Source of the DNA: Arthrobacter sp. NicSoilB8
Lineage (GTDB): Bacteria > Actinomycetota > Actinomycetes > Actinomycetales > Micrococcaceae
NCBI RefSeq assembly: GCF_019977355.1
Contig: NZ_AP024655.1
Location: 2,604,001 to 2,668,000, forward strand
Reading direction: 5' to 3'
Length of the DNA: 64,000 nt
Below are positions 54,812 to 63,662 of the stretch, one piece after another; within the stretch, counting starts at the first letter, position 1; each line of letters opens with the position of its first letter. Below the pieces are notes generated by a model. It worked only from the letters and a program-made list of their open reading frames with translations. It was not told the origin of the DNA and ran no database searches. The translations under genes and the position numbers were made by a program.

Positions 54812-56029
54812 ATGGCCGCCCCGGCACTGTCCCGGACGTTGGTCGCGGAGGGAGCACCCCGCGGGGGGCTGGCGGCGCTGTGCATCACGCAGACCACCGG
54901 GTGGGGCGTGCTCTACTACGCGCTGATCGCGGCAGTCAGGCCCATCTGTAAGGACACCGGCTGGGACCCTGCCCTGGTGACAGGAGCCTTTTCCGCGGGC
55001 CTGCTGGTGTCCGCGGCAGCCGGGATCGCCGTCGGAAGAATCCTGGACAGGACCGGGCCCCGGACACTCATGATCGGCGGTTCCCTGGCCGGGGTCCTGT
55101 CCCTGGTCCTGGTGGCGATCGCGCCGAACCTGCCCTTGTTCATTGCGGGGTGGCTGCTGGTCGGTGCAGCTCAGGCCGCCGTACTGTATCAGCCGGCCTT
55201 CACGGTGATCAGCCGCTGGTACGGAGCCGCCCGCATCCGTCCCCTGACAGTCCTGACCCTCGTCGCCGGTTTCGCATCCACCATTTTCGCCCCCGCCACC
55301 GCAGCATTGACTTCCGGGCTCGGCTGGCGAGGCGCCTTCATCATCCTGGCCGCAGTCATGGGGCTCATCACCGTGCCGCTGCACGCCCGCTACCTGAACC
55401 GGACCTGGGCACCGGCTGCCCCCGGCACCCCCGAGACAGACCGCGGCGCCCTGCTGCGTGGCATCCGGCGCAGCCGGGAATTCCTCGGCCTGCAGGCGCT
55501 GATGGTTCTGCTGTGCCTCGGGCTGTACACCGCGACGCTGAACATCATCCCCCTGCTGATGGAAAAGGGAGCCGACTACGCAACGGCCGCGCTCGGCCTC
55601 GGAATCGTGGGCGCCGGACAGGTTGGCGGGCGGTTGCTGTTCGCCACCATCCCGGGGGGCGCCCGGCTGCCGGTCATCACCGGAACGGGCGCCTGCGCGG
55701 TCCTCTTGCTGGCGGCGCTACCTGGCCCTATGCCGGTACTGATCGCGGCGGGAATGCTCGCCGGCGCGGTCCGCGGATGCCAGACCCTGCTGCAGGCCAC
55801 GCTCGTGGGAGACCGGTGGGGAAGCCGGGAGCTCGGCACCCTGCACGGAATCTTCGTCGCCCCGCTAACAGCAGCCACCGCCGTCGCCCCGGCCGCAGGC
55901 CCCTTACTGGCGGCGTGGCTCGGCACTTACACGGCCATGGCGTTCGCCATGACCATTGCGGCCGCCACAGCCGCCGTTCTCGCCATGGCCCTCACCTTCC
56001 GTGAAAACCGGCGGGCCGCGGCCAGATGA
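54812..56029 (+). CDS. MFS transporter of the ars operon
   Basis: Product of 405 residues with twelve membrane helices and motif A-like GRILDRTGPRTLMIGGSLAG. Its position between ArsC-like and thioredoxin-like genes suggests export of an arsenical or a related metabolite. It does not look like ArsJ context, since no GAPDH gene is present. ATG at 54812, only 3 bp after the previous stop. Confidence 0.85.
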   Translation: MAAPALSRTLVAEGAPRGGLAALCITQTTGWGVLYYALIAAVRPICKDTGWDPALVTGAFSAGLLVSAAAGIAVGRILDRTGPRTLMIGGSLAGVLSLVLVAIAPNLPLFIAGWLLVGAAQAAVLYQPAFTVISRWYGAARIRPLTVLTLVAGFASTIFAPATAALTSGLGWRGAFIILAAVMGLITVPLHARYLNRTWAPAAPGTPETDRGALLRGIRRSREFLGLQALMVLLCLGLYTATLNIIPLLMEKGADYATAALGLGIVGAGQVGGRLLFATIPGGARLPVITGTGACAVLLLAALPGPMPVLIAAGMLAGAVRGCQTLLQATLVGDRWGSRELGTLHGIFVAPLTAATAVAPAAGPLLAAWLGTYTAMAFAMTIAAATAAVLAMALTFRENRRAAAR

Positions 56030-56073
56030 GGTTCTCAACCCCCTGTATTGATCTCCGGGGCCATAATGAGGCC

Positions 56074-56400
56074 ATGCACATCGAACTGCAGACAATTCCG
56101 GGTTGCCCCCACAGCGAATCGGCCCGGGAACTGTTCGCCCGCGCACTGGAGCTGGAAGGCATCGATCCGGCGCTGCTCGCTGTCACGGAAATCACCACAG
56201 ACGCGGACGCGGCAGCAGCGTCATTCCACGGCTCTCCCTCCTTCGTCATGGACGGAACCGATCTCTTCCCGTCAAACGCGGCGCCGGCTCTCACGTGCCG
56301 GGTTTATCCAACCGGGCAAGGATTCACGGGACAGCCGGACCTGGCAGCCCTCCGCACGGCGATCCGCGGTCTCGGGCCGCGGGGCCGGGTGCAGCCGTGA
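56074..56400 (+). CDS. Thioredoxin-fold protein with CPHS motif
   Basis: Product of 108 residues: MHIELQTIPGCPHSESAREL, SFHGSPSFVMDGTDLFP and a short helix at the end. The CxxC of thioredoxin is reduced to CPHS, giving a single-cysteine redox or metal-binding site, similar to small proteins near mercury and arsenic genes. The ATG at 56074 is chosen because CATAAT (56062-56067) lies 6 nt before it, a leaderless promoter; an ATG at 56026 overlapping the MFS stop is the alternative. Confidence 0.75.
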   Translation: MHIELQTIPGCPHSESARELFARALELEGIDPALLAVTEITTDADAAAASFHGSPSFVMDGTDLFPSNAAPALTCRVYPTGQGFTGQPDLAALRTAIRGLGPRGRVQP

Positions 56401-57014
56401 GTGCCGGCGGGCCCGCCGTGGAGCCGACACGAGACGAGATCACAGCCGGGTACCGCCGTGCCAACGAAGACCTCGACGCCTGGCTGGGCGCGGCGACGAC
56501 AGTGGAACTTCACCGTAAAAGCGACGGCACACGGTGGACCAACGAAGAGCTGCTGTTCCACATGGTCTTCGGATACATGGTTGTTCGTGCCCTCCTTCCC
56601 TTGGTCCGGGTTGTCAGCCGCCTCCCGCGGCCCGCCGGCGCCGCGTTCGCCGCTGCGTTGAACGCGGCTACGCGCCCGTTCGATGTTGTGAACTTCTGGG
56701 GATCCCGGGCCGCCGCCCTGGTCTACAACAGGCGCCGGATGAGCCGGAAATTCGGAAGGACGATTCAAGCCCTGTCACGGCGCCTGGAACGCGAGGGCCC
56801 GGCCTCCCTCGGCCGATCCATGCCGTTCCCCGAAAAGTGGGACCCGTTCTTCAAGCCCGTCATGACGCTCCACGACGTCTACGCCTATCCCACGCTGCAC
56901 TTCGATTTCCATGCCCAACAATTGAGTCTCCGTCATCCGGACGGACCACGCCCGGAAGCAGAACCAGCACCAAAACTAGGCCCAAAACCAGAACTAGGCC
57001 CTGGAGCACGATGA
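56397..57014 (+). CDS. DinB-superfamily protein
   Basis: Product of 205 residues. It is a four-helix bundle pattern with metal-type histidines in LLFHMVFGYM, TLHDVYAYPT and FDFHAQQLSL. DinB-type enzymes often use metal with mycothiol or bacillithiol, which would fit arsenical detoxification, but this is inference. The C-terminus is an Ala/Pro/Lys-rich repeat. The GTG overlaps the previous stop by 4 bp. Confidence 0.72.
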   Translation: MSAGGPAVEPTRDEITAGYRRANEDLDAWLGAATTVELHRKSDGTRWTNEELLFHMVFGYMVVRALLPLVRVVSRLPRPAGAAFAAALNAATRPFDVVNFWGSRAAALVYNRRRMSRKFGRTIQALSRRLEREGPASLGRSMPFPEKWDPFFKPVMTLHDVYAYPTLHFDFHAQQLSLRHPDGPRPEAEPAPKLGPKPELGPGAR

Positions 57015-57538
57015 AGCGCACAATGTTCTGGCGTTGCGTGGCTTCCGCACTGTTTTTCGGCATTTTCATGACGTCCTGCGCAGCCCGGATCACCAGTGGT
57101 CCCGGAACGGCTGTCCCCGTCCCTCCCGCCGTCTCCCCGGATTCACAACGAGCGTCCGCGCCTCCCGTGGAGGTGTGCGCGACGTTCCTGCCGTCAGGCT
57201 CGTGCTCACCCTACGTCAGCGTCTCGGGCACGGCCCAGGGCATGAATCTGCCGTGGGTGGCTTCCGGCGGCGTCACCGTGCAACTGACCGCGGTGGACGG
57301 GTCGCTCCAGCTGGCGGTCAAAACCCCGTGCAACCCGGCCGGAGGTCCCGCATCGATCAGCGGACACACGCTCCACGTCGGAAACATTGCCGTCGGCGCC
57401 ATGGGGTGCAGCGGGGAGGCTGCTGCCCAGGAGAAGTGGGTCCTTCAGTTCCTCAAGCGCCCCATCGAGATGACATCTGTCGGCGGCCTGCTCCGCTGGA
57501 ATAGCGGGCCGGACACGCTGACGCTCAAGGCCAATTAG
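57011..57538 (+). CDS. META-domain lipoprotein (HslJ-like)
   Basis: Product of 175 residues. A lipoprotein signal peptide with FMTSC is followed by a Pro/Ala-rich spacer and a META-like domain (VTVQLTAVDGSLQLAV, CNPAGG, GHTLHVGNIAVGAMGC, LLRWNSGPDTLTLKA). The ATG overlaps the DinB stop (ATGA), so it belongs to the same transcript. Role in the envelope unknown. Confidence 0.72.
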   Translation: MKRTMFWRCVASALFFGIFMTSCAARITSGPGTAVPVPPAVSPDSQRASAPPVEVCATFLPSGSCSPYVSVSGTAQGMNLPWVASGGVTVQLTAVDGSLQLAVKTPCNPAGGPASISGHTLHVGNIAVGAMGCSGEAAAQEKWVLQFLKRPIEMTSVGGLLRWNSGPDTLTLKAN

Positions 57539-57792
57539 GTATCAACTTCGTATCGGCCTCATATCGTTCCCGTTGCAGTTCCGGCGACCGGGCCCAAACC
57601 CGGCTGTCGTGCCGTGCCCGTATGGGATGCTGGAATTTGGCCGCCCCAAGAGCGCCTGCCCGGTGCCCCGGGCAGGTGAAGGACCGGCGGCCGGCGGACC
57701 AAGCCGCCCGCTTAAGGATCAAAGCCGCGGAACGCGGAGACGGTACACGAAGGGACAGCAGCATCAGGCAGCGTGAAGTTCAGCAGCCACCA

Positions 57793-58716
57793 GTGGGACG
57801 CGTCCGCCGCCTCGCACTGGCCCTCGTGCTGCCCGCTGCCCTCGTCCTGTCCGGTTGCGTGGCAACGCCGCAGGGCGGCATCACCAACTCCAGCAGCCCG
57901 TCGGAGCTCATTCCTGTCCCGGCGTCGGGCGGCCCCACCACGAGTGCCCCGCTGGAAACGGCCCAGACCGCAAACAAGGCTCCCGTGTATTGGATCGGCC
58001 GCAGCAACGACAACGCGTTCCTGTACCGCGAGTTCCGTGACGTTCCTGATCAGGAGAACCCCGTGACCCGCGCCCTGCGGGTGATGATGTCCCAGAAGCC
58101 GCTGGACCCGGATTTCTTCACGCCGTGGCAGAACCCGAAGAAGCTGGCGACGTCGATCTCCGGCAAGAACGTCATCACCGTGGATGTCTCCGCCGATGCC
58201 TTCAACAGCAACGTCGATGCGGCCATGGCCGAGCGCGCCGTCCAGCAGCTGATCTACACGGCGACGGCCGCCGCGGCCAGCGCGGGCCTGATCGATTCCG
58301 GCCAGCAGGTGCAGGTGGTGGTGCTGGTCGACGGTCACACGGATTACGTGGCCTTCGACCACGTCCGGCTGGGCGCACCAACGTCCCGGAGCGCAGGGAT
58401 GGTGGCCCCCGTGTGGATCATTGATCCGCAGGAAGGCGCGTCCGTGGCTGACGGCTCGGTCAAGATCAGCGGCCGGAGCACCGTCCAGGGCGGGAAACTG
58501 CACTGGGAGATCCTCAAGGTCGACGGCGACAACGCCAAGACCGCCTACCTCAACGGCAACGCCACGGCGTCAGCCGATACCACCCAGTCCGGGTTGTTCA
58601 CCTTATCCGCGAACCTCGGCCCTGGCCGGTACGAGGTCCGGGTGGCCCAGGTGGACGCGAAGTCGGACAGCGCCAAGGAACTGTTCTTCGACACCCGCGG
58701 CTTCACGGTGAAATAA
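57793..58716 (+). CDS. GerMN and Gmad2 domain lipoprotein
   Basis: Product of about 307 residues: signal peptide with lipobox VLSGC, a GerMN domain (VTRALRVMMSQKPLDPDFFT, ISGKNVITVDVSADAF) and a C-terminal Gmad2 immunoglobulin-like domain (PVWIIDPQEGASVADGSVKI, HWEILKVDG). In actinobacteria such proteins are surface-exposed and often linked to the cell wall. The GTG at 57793 gives a proper signal peptide but has no ribosome site; starts up to 57622 in frame are possible. Confidence 0.8.
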   Translation: MGRVRRLALALVLPAALVLSGCVATPQGGITNSSSPSELIPVPASGGPTTSAPLETAQTANKAPVYWIGRSNDNAFLYREFRDVPDQENPVTRALRVMMSQKPLDPDFFTPWQNPKKLATSISGKNVITVDVSADAFNSNVDAAMAERAVQQLIYTATAAAASAGLIDSGQQVQVVVLVDGHTDYVAFDHVRLGAPTSRSAGMVAPVWIIDPQEGASVADGSVKISGRSTVQGGKLHWEILKVDGDNAKTAYLNGNATASADTTQSGLFTLSANLGPGRYEVRVAQVDAKSDSAKELFFDTRGFTVK

Positions 58717-58776
58717 CCTGGGCCGCAGCCCTACCAGCCGGTAAACTATGCGGTCAGATTGCCAGTAGCGCGCCGG

Positions 58777-59550
58777 CTACCAGCGGCCGAGAATGTCGCT
58801 GGCCAGCACCGTGGCGGCGGGGCCTGCGGTGGACGAGCGCAGCACATGGTGTCCCAACAGGGCGGTGACCGCTCCTGCGTCGCACAGCCGGGTCACTTCC
58901 CGCGGGCTGATGCCGCCTTCCGGACCCACGATCAGCAGCACTTCCCGGGACGCTTCATCGCCGGGCACGGCACTTTCCAGCCAGGATTCGAGCACCTGCC
59001 GCAGCGGGCGGACGGCGTCTTCGTGCAGGATGACCGCGAGGTCGGCAGCCGCCACGGCCGCCTGCAGCCCGGCGCCGTCGACGGCGGCACGGACCTCCGG
59101 AATCCACGCCCGGCGTGCCTGCTTGGCGGCCGCCGTCACCACCGACTGCCACTTGGCGTGTGCCTTCGCGGCCCGTTCGGCCTTCCACCGCACAATGGAC
59201 CGCTCCGCCTGCCAGGGGATGACGGCGTCGATGCCCAGCTCGGTGGCTGTTTCGGCCGCAAGTTCATCGCGGTCACCCTTGGCGAGTGCCTGGACCAGGA
59301 CCAGCCGGATCCCGGGCTGGGGCTCATTGGCCAGCTCCCGGCACTCGACGGTCATCTCGCCGGGGGCGACGGCGGTCACCGTGCCGGTCAGGCGCTTGCC
59401 GGCGCCGTCCGCGATGTCCACCGCTTCCCCGACGGCGAGCCGTTTGACGGTGACGGCGTGGCGGGCCTCGGCGCCCTCAAGGACAAAGGCCGAGCCGGGG
59501 GCCTGCTGGTCCAGGGTGCCTGGGGCGGTGAAGAAGACCGGGTTACTCAC
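58777..59550 (-). CDS. rsmE: 16S rRNA (uracil-1498-N3)-methyltransferase
   Basis: Product of 257 residues: N-terminal PUA-like part (EGAEARHAVTVKRLAVGEAV) and a SPOUT knot (LVQALAKGDRDELAAETATE, LLIVGPEGGISPREVTRLCD, LLGHHVLRSSTAGPAA). It methylates U1498 of 16S rRNA. It starts 2 nt after the dnaJ stop, in the common hrcA-dnaJ-rsmE order. Confidence 0.95.
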   Translation of the reverse strand: MSNPVFFTAPGTLDQQAPGSAFVLEGAEARHAVTVKRLAVGEAVDIADGAGKRLTGTVTAVAPGEMTVECRELANEPQPGIRLVLVQALAKGDRDELAAETATELGIDAVIPWQAERSIVRWKAERAAKAHAKWQSVVTAAAKQARRAWIPEVRAAVDGAGLQAAVAAADLAVILHEDAVRPLRQVLESWLESAVPGDEASREVLLIVGPEGGISPREVTRLCDAGAVTALLGHHVLRSSTAGPAATVLASDILGRW

Positions 59551-59552
59551 CG

Positions 59553-60683
59553 CTACAGGTTACCGAGCCGGTCCCGGAGTTTGGCGAAGACCCCGCCGCT
59601 GGCCGCAAGCTTTCCCTCCGTAAAGTGTTCGCCGCGCAGCTTGGCCAACTGGCGGAGCAGTTCCTCCTGGTGGTGGTCCAGCTTGCCAGGCGTTTCGACC
59701 TGCAGGTGCACTTTGAGGTCACCGCGGCCGTGGCCGCGGAGGTGGGTGACCCCGAGGCCGCGCAGGGTGATGACCTCACCCGACTGGGTACCGGCCTTGA
59801 CGTCGATCTCCTGCTGCCCGTCGAAGGTGTCGAGGGAAATCTCGGTGCCGAGTGCAGCGGCTGTCATGGGGATGTTGAGGCTCGCGTGCAGGTCGTCGCC
59901 GTCGCGGACGTAGGTGGGGTCGTTGTTGACCCGGATCTCCACGTACAGGTCGCCCGCCGGGCCGCCGGCGGGACCGGCCTCGCCCTGGCCGGAGAGCTGG
60001 ATGCGGGTGCCGGTGGCAACACCGGCCGGGACCTTCACGGTCAGGGAGCGGCGGCTGCGGATCCGGCCCTGGCCGCTGCACTCGTTGCAGGGGTCCTTGA
60101 TAACCGTGCCGAAGCCCTCGCAGGATCCGCAGGGTGCCGAGGTCATGACCTGGCCCAGGATGGACCGCACGGCGCGCTGGACCTGGCCGCTGCCGCCACA
60201 GATGTCGCAGCGGACCGGGTGGCTGCCCTCGCGGCAGCAGGAGCCCTCACATGTGGGGCAGATGACTGCCGTGTCGACCTCTAGCTTCTTGTTGACGCCG
60301 AACACGGCGTCGCGGAGGTCGATCCGGACACTGATCAGCGCGTCCTGGCCGCGGCGGACCCGGGATGCCGGGCCGCCCTGGCCGCCGCCTGCGCCGAAGA
60401 ACGTCTCGAAAATGTCCTGGAAGGCGAAGCCCTGGCCCGAGTAGCTGCCGCCGCCGAAGCCGTTGTCGGTGCCGTTCTCGTTGCCGGTGGTGTCATAGAC
60501 CCGGCGCTTTTGCGGATCGGAGAGGACCTCGTAGGCATGGGTGACGGCCTTGAACCGGTCCGAGGCATCCTCCCCCGGGTTCACGTCCGGGTGCAGGGTC
60601 CGGGCCAGTTTCCGGTAGGCCTTCTTGATCTCCTCCCCCGTTGCATCGCGGGAGACTCCAAGAACGTCATAATGGCTGGTCAA
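59553..60683 (-). CDS. dnaJ: Chaperone DnaJ (DnaJ2 type)
   Basis: Product of 376 residues: J domain with HPD ([11 protein letters not shown]), a Gly/Phe region, four zinc-finger repeats ([32 protein letters not shown]) and the substrate domain. The first repeat ends in C where the CxxCxGxG pattern has G. It delivers clients to DnaK. The start is TTG at 60683, after AGGAAGAG; the family N-terminus [20 protein letters not shown] fits this. Confidence 0.94.
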   Translation of the reverse strand: MTSHYDVLGVSRDATGEEIKKAYRKLARTLHPDVNPGEDASDRFKAVTHAYEVLSDPQKRRVYDTTGNENGTDNGFGGGSYSGQGFAFQDIFETFFGAGGGQGGPASRVRRGQDALISVRIDLRDAVFGVNKKLEVDTAVICPTCEGSCCREGSHPVRCDICGGSGQVQRAVRSILGQVMTSAPCGSCEGFGTVIKDPCNECSGQGRIRSRRSLTVKVPAGVATGTRIQLSGQGEAGPAGGPAGDLYVEIRVNNDPTYVRDGDDLHASLNIPMTAAALGTEISLDTFDGQQEIDVKAGTQSGEVITLRGLGVTHLRGHGRGDLKVHLQVETPGKLDHHQEELLRQLAKLRGEHFTEGKLAASGGVFAKLRDRLGNL

Positions 60684-60762
60684 AGTGTGTATCTCTTCCT
60701 TTTCGTACTGCCGGTGGGGCACTGCCTGCGAGGGCAAGACGTCATCTTCGGTCCCGGGCCCG

Positions 60763-61776
60763 TCAAGGCCCCAGGATCCTCGAAAGGTAGCGGGCCACCG
60801 CGCGGACGGCGGCCATGGTGGTGGGGTAGTCCATCCGGGTGGGCCCCAGGACGCCGACCTTGGCCGTGGCGTCCGGCCCGTAGGCGGTGGCCACCACGGA
60901 GGCCTCGGCGAGGCCGTCGTAGGGGTTTTCCCGGCCGATGCTGACAGTGACGCCGCGCGGGTCCTCCGCCATTTCGCTGAGCAGGCGGAGCATCACCACC
61001 TGCTCTTCGAGCGCCTCCAGCACCGGGCCGATGCTGAGCGGGAAGTCCACATTGGAGCGGGCCAGGTTGGCGGTGCCGGCCATGACCATGCGCTCTTCGC
61101 GGCTGCTCGTGGCCAGGGCCTCGAGGCCGCGGGCCAGGGCCTGGGCTGCCCCGCGGCGCGCCGGCGGTCCACCGGCGACGACGGCGGGCAGCAGCTGCGG
61201 CAGCAGGCTCAGCGGGGTTCCGGACAGGCTCGCCAAGAAACGGCTGCGCAGCTCCGCGAGGGCGTCGTCAGGAAGGTCCTGCCCGACGTCGATCACGCGC
61301 TGCTCCACCTTGCCGGTGTCCGCTATCAGCACGATCAGCACCTTCCGGGGCGCCAGCAGGACGAATTCGATGTGCCGCACCCTGGCGCGGCTAAGAAGCG
61401 GATACTGTACGACGGCGACCTGGTTGGTCAGCTGGGCGAGGAGCCGCACGGTCCGGTCCAGGACGTCGTCGAGGTCCTCCGAGCCCTCCAGCAGGGCCTG
61501 AATGGCCCGGCGCTCGGCCGGGGACAGCGGCTTGACGGCCGAGATCTGGTCGACGAACAGCCGGTAGCCCTTGTCCGTGGGGATTCTGCCGGCACTCGTG
61601 TGCGGTGCCGTGATGAGGCCTTCGTCTTCCAGCGCCGCCATGTCGTTGCGGATCGTGGCACTGGAAACTCCGAGATGGTGCCGTTCGACGAGCGCTTTGG
61701 AACCAACGGGCTCACGGGAATGGACATAGTCCTCCACGATGGCCCGCAACACTTCGAGTTTGCGCGGTTCGCTCAC
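60763..61776 (-). CDS. hrcA: Heat-inducible transcription repressor HrcA
   Basis: Product of 337 residues: winged helix ([40 protein letters not shown]) followed by the HrcA domain ([20 protein letters not shown]). It represses heat-shock genes through CIRCE with GroEL as cofactor. The GTG at 61776 follows GGAGG at 6-nt spacing. A CIRCE lies 99 bp upstream. Confidence 0.96.
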   Translation of the reverse strand: MSEPRKLEVLRAIVEDYVHSREPVGSKALVERHHLGVSSATIRNDMAALEDEGLITAPHTSAGRIPTDKGYRLFVDQISAVKPLSPAERRAIQALLEGSEDLDDVLDRTVRLLAQLTNQVAVVQYPLLSRARVRHIEFVLLAPRKVLIVLIADTGKVEQRVIDVGQDLPDDALAELRSRFLASLSGTPLSLLPQLLPAVVAGGPPARRGAAQALARGLEALATSSREERMVMAGTANLARSNVDFPLSIGPVLEALEEQVVMLRLLSEMAEDPRGVTVSIGRENPYDGLAEASVVATAYGPDATAKVGVLGPTRMDYPTTMAAVRAVARYLSRILGP

Positions 61777-61874
61777 GCTCCACCTCCAATCGACGGTCAC
61801 GCAGTCGGTACCGCCCGCAGCGTCCGGTTCGCGTCCACGATGTGGTGCAGGGGCGGTCCGCGACTGGACAGGGG

Positions 61875-61901
61875 TTAGCACTCGACATGCCTAAGTGCTA
61901 A
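61875..61901. promoter_or_regulatory. CIRCE element (one mismatch)
   Basis: TTAGCACTC - 9 nt - AAGTGCTAA. The consensus right arm is GAGTGCTAA, so one base differs. It sits upstream of hrcA and indicates heat-shock autoregulation. The remaining sequence from 61777 to 62094 carries the divergent promoters of hrcA and DUF3097; no gene is seen there. Confidence 0.9.
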
Positions 61902-62094
61902 CCAGTCTAATATGAGTCGCCGCGTTGTTAGCATTGGATTCGCTCCAGGCGTGGCCCGCGGGATCGAGTTTCCCGTCACGTCGGCGCTGAGACCGTGGCA
62001 GCCCGTGCCGTGGCCGCCCCATGCGGTCCGGTTCCGGCTCGCGGAGAGTTCCACTGTCCGTCGTTCATTCCAAGAGCAAAGTAAGCGTGTAGAG

Positions 62095-62946
62095 ATGTCG
62101 TACCAGAACTGGGGACCCCAGAACCTGTCCGCCCCCGCCAAGACGCAGCTGCCGGAAGTTCCCGTGGAACGCGGGATGGTTCTCGAGGAGGTCCAGTCCG
62201 GCTGGGTGGGCGCCGTGACCCGGGTGGAGAAGTCAGGCGGCATGCACGTGGTGGCGTTGGAGGACCGGCGGGGCAAGTCCCGGTCCTTCCGCCTCGGCTT
62301 CGGCTTCCTTTTGGAGGGGCAGCCGATCCGGCTGATGCCTCCGGTCCCGAAGAAGGCCGCTCCCGCCGCCGGTGCCGGCCGCACGGCGTCGGGCTCGGTC
62401 CGGGTGGCGGGACAGCGCGCACAGGTGGCCAGGGCCAGCCGCATCTGGGTGGAAGGCAAGCACGACGCCGAGCTCGTCGAGAAGGTCTGGGGCGACGACC
62501 TCCGGGTGGAGGGCATCGTCGTCGAACCCCTGCACGGCATTGACGACCTTGCCGCGGCCGTGGCGGAGTTCGGTCCCGGCCCGGGCCGCCGGCTCGGCGT
62601 GCTCGTTGACCACCTGGTGCCCGACTCCAAGGAGTCGCGGATCGCCGACGCCGTCATGGCCTCGCCGGGCGCCGCCGGCAACGTGCTCATTGTGGGCCAC
62701 CCTTACGTGGACGTGTGGCAGGCCATCCGTCCCGCGGTCCTGGGGATCGAGCGATGGCCCGTGATCCCCCGCGGCGTGGACTGGAAGACGGGCATCCTGA
62801 CGGCGTTCGGCTGGCCTCACTCCACGAAGGAGGACATCGGCCTCGGCTGGCAGAAACTCCTGGGGGCCGTGCACAGCTATGCGGATCTGGAGGCATCCCT
62901 GCTCGGCCGGGTGGAAGAGGTCATTGACTTCCTCACCGTGCCGTAG
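62095..62946 (+). CDS. DUF3097 protein
   Basis: Product of 283 residues: VPVERGMVLEEVQSGWVGAV, VEGKHDAELVEKVWGDDLRV, LVDHLVPDSKESRIADAVMA and VGHPYVDVWQAIRPAVLG. This matches actinobacterial DUF3097, which has a TOPRIM-like central part. Function is unknown. The ATG at 62095 has a poor ribosome site. It is divergent from hrcA. Confidence 0.88.
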   Translation: MSYQNWGPQNLSAPAKTQLPEVPVERGMVLEEVQSGWVGAVTRVEKSGGMHVVALEDRRGKSRSFRLGFGFLLEGQPIRLMPPVPKKAAPAAGAGRTASGSVRVAGQRAQVARASRIWVEGKHDAELVEKVWGDDLRVEGIVVEPLHGIDDLAAAVAEFGPGPGRRLGVLVDHLVPDSKESRIADAVMASPGAAGNVLIVGHPYVDVWQAIRPAVLGIERWPVIPRGVDWKTGILTAFGWPHSTKEDIGLGWQKLLGAVHSYADLEASLLGRVEEVIDFLTVP

Positions 62947-63089
62947 CCTGGTGGCGGCGCGCCCCTGATCTCCATTTAGGCGCCCGAGCAAGTATTCTTG
63001 AAACGGCGGCCGCGCCCCCAGCGCAGTCCCGGCTATTCCAGGCACGAACCCCGGCAGCAACGCATCACCGCAATCCAAAGGACTACACC

Positions 63090-63509
63090 GTGGCAGATAA
63101 CGCACGCGAACACACGGACAACAAGGCTGGCCATGACCAGCCCCCGTACCATGGCGTTCCGGCAAATGCGCTTCCGCTGACGGCCAGCGAGGACCGGCAG
63201 TGGGCCACGCTGGCGCACTTCGGCGGCATCCTGGGCTGCGTGCCCTCGCTGCTGATCTACCTCATCTTCAAGGACCGCGGCCCGTTCACGGCACAGGAAT
63301 CCAAGGAAGCCCTCAATTTCACACTGCCGCCGACGATCGCCGCGGTGCTCGCCAATCTGCTGGTCTTCATCCCCGTGGTAGGCAACCTCTTTGCCGTGCT
63401 CGCCACCGTGATCTGGATCGCCGTGACCTGCTTCTCGGTGGCGGCAGGCATCCACGTCAACCGCGGCCAGCCGCACCGTTACGAGTTCAACCTGCGCTGG
63501 ATCAAGTAG
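63090..63509 (+). CDS. DUF4870 membrane protein
   Basis: Product of 139 residues with three hydrophobic helices: TLAHFGGILGCVPSLLIYLI, KEALNFTLPPTIAAVLANLL and LATVIWIAVTCFSVAAGIHV. The pattern ESKEALNFTL is typical of DUF4870 (Tic20-like). Function is unknown. The GTG at 63090 follows AAAGGA. Confidence 0.88.
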   Translation: MADNAREHTDNKAGHDQPPYHGVPANALPLTASEDRQWATLAHFGGILGCVPSLLIYLIFKDRGPFTAQESKEALNFTLPPTIAAVLANLLVFIPVVGNLFAVLATVIWIAVTCFSVAAGIHVNRGQPHRYEFNLRWIK

Positions 63510-63560
63510 TCCGGGCCGGATCCAAAGACCCGTCCCCCACAACGTCTCCCAACAGCAGAA

Positions 63561-63592
63561 CCGGCCGCTGCCCGTCAGGGCGTAGCGGCCGG
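63561..63592 (+). terminator. Terminator after DUF4870
   Basis: CCGGCCGCT / AGCGGCCGG with an inner CCC/GGG pairing, followed by CTCTTTGTGT; 51 bp after the stop. Confidence 0.75.
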
Positions 63593-63662
63593 CTCTTTGT
63601 GTGTCGTGGGAGGGTGCGGCCCGGGGCATGGTGCCGGGCCCGGGCAGAATGTCCCCGGCTTA

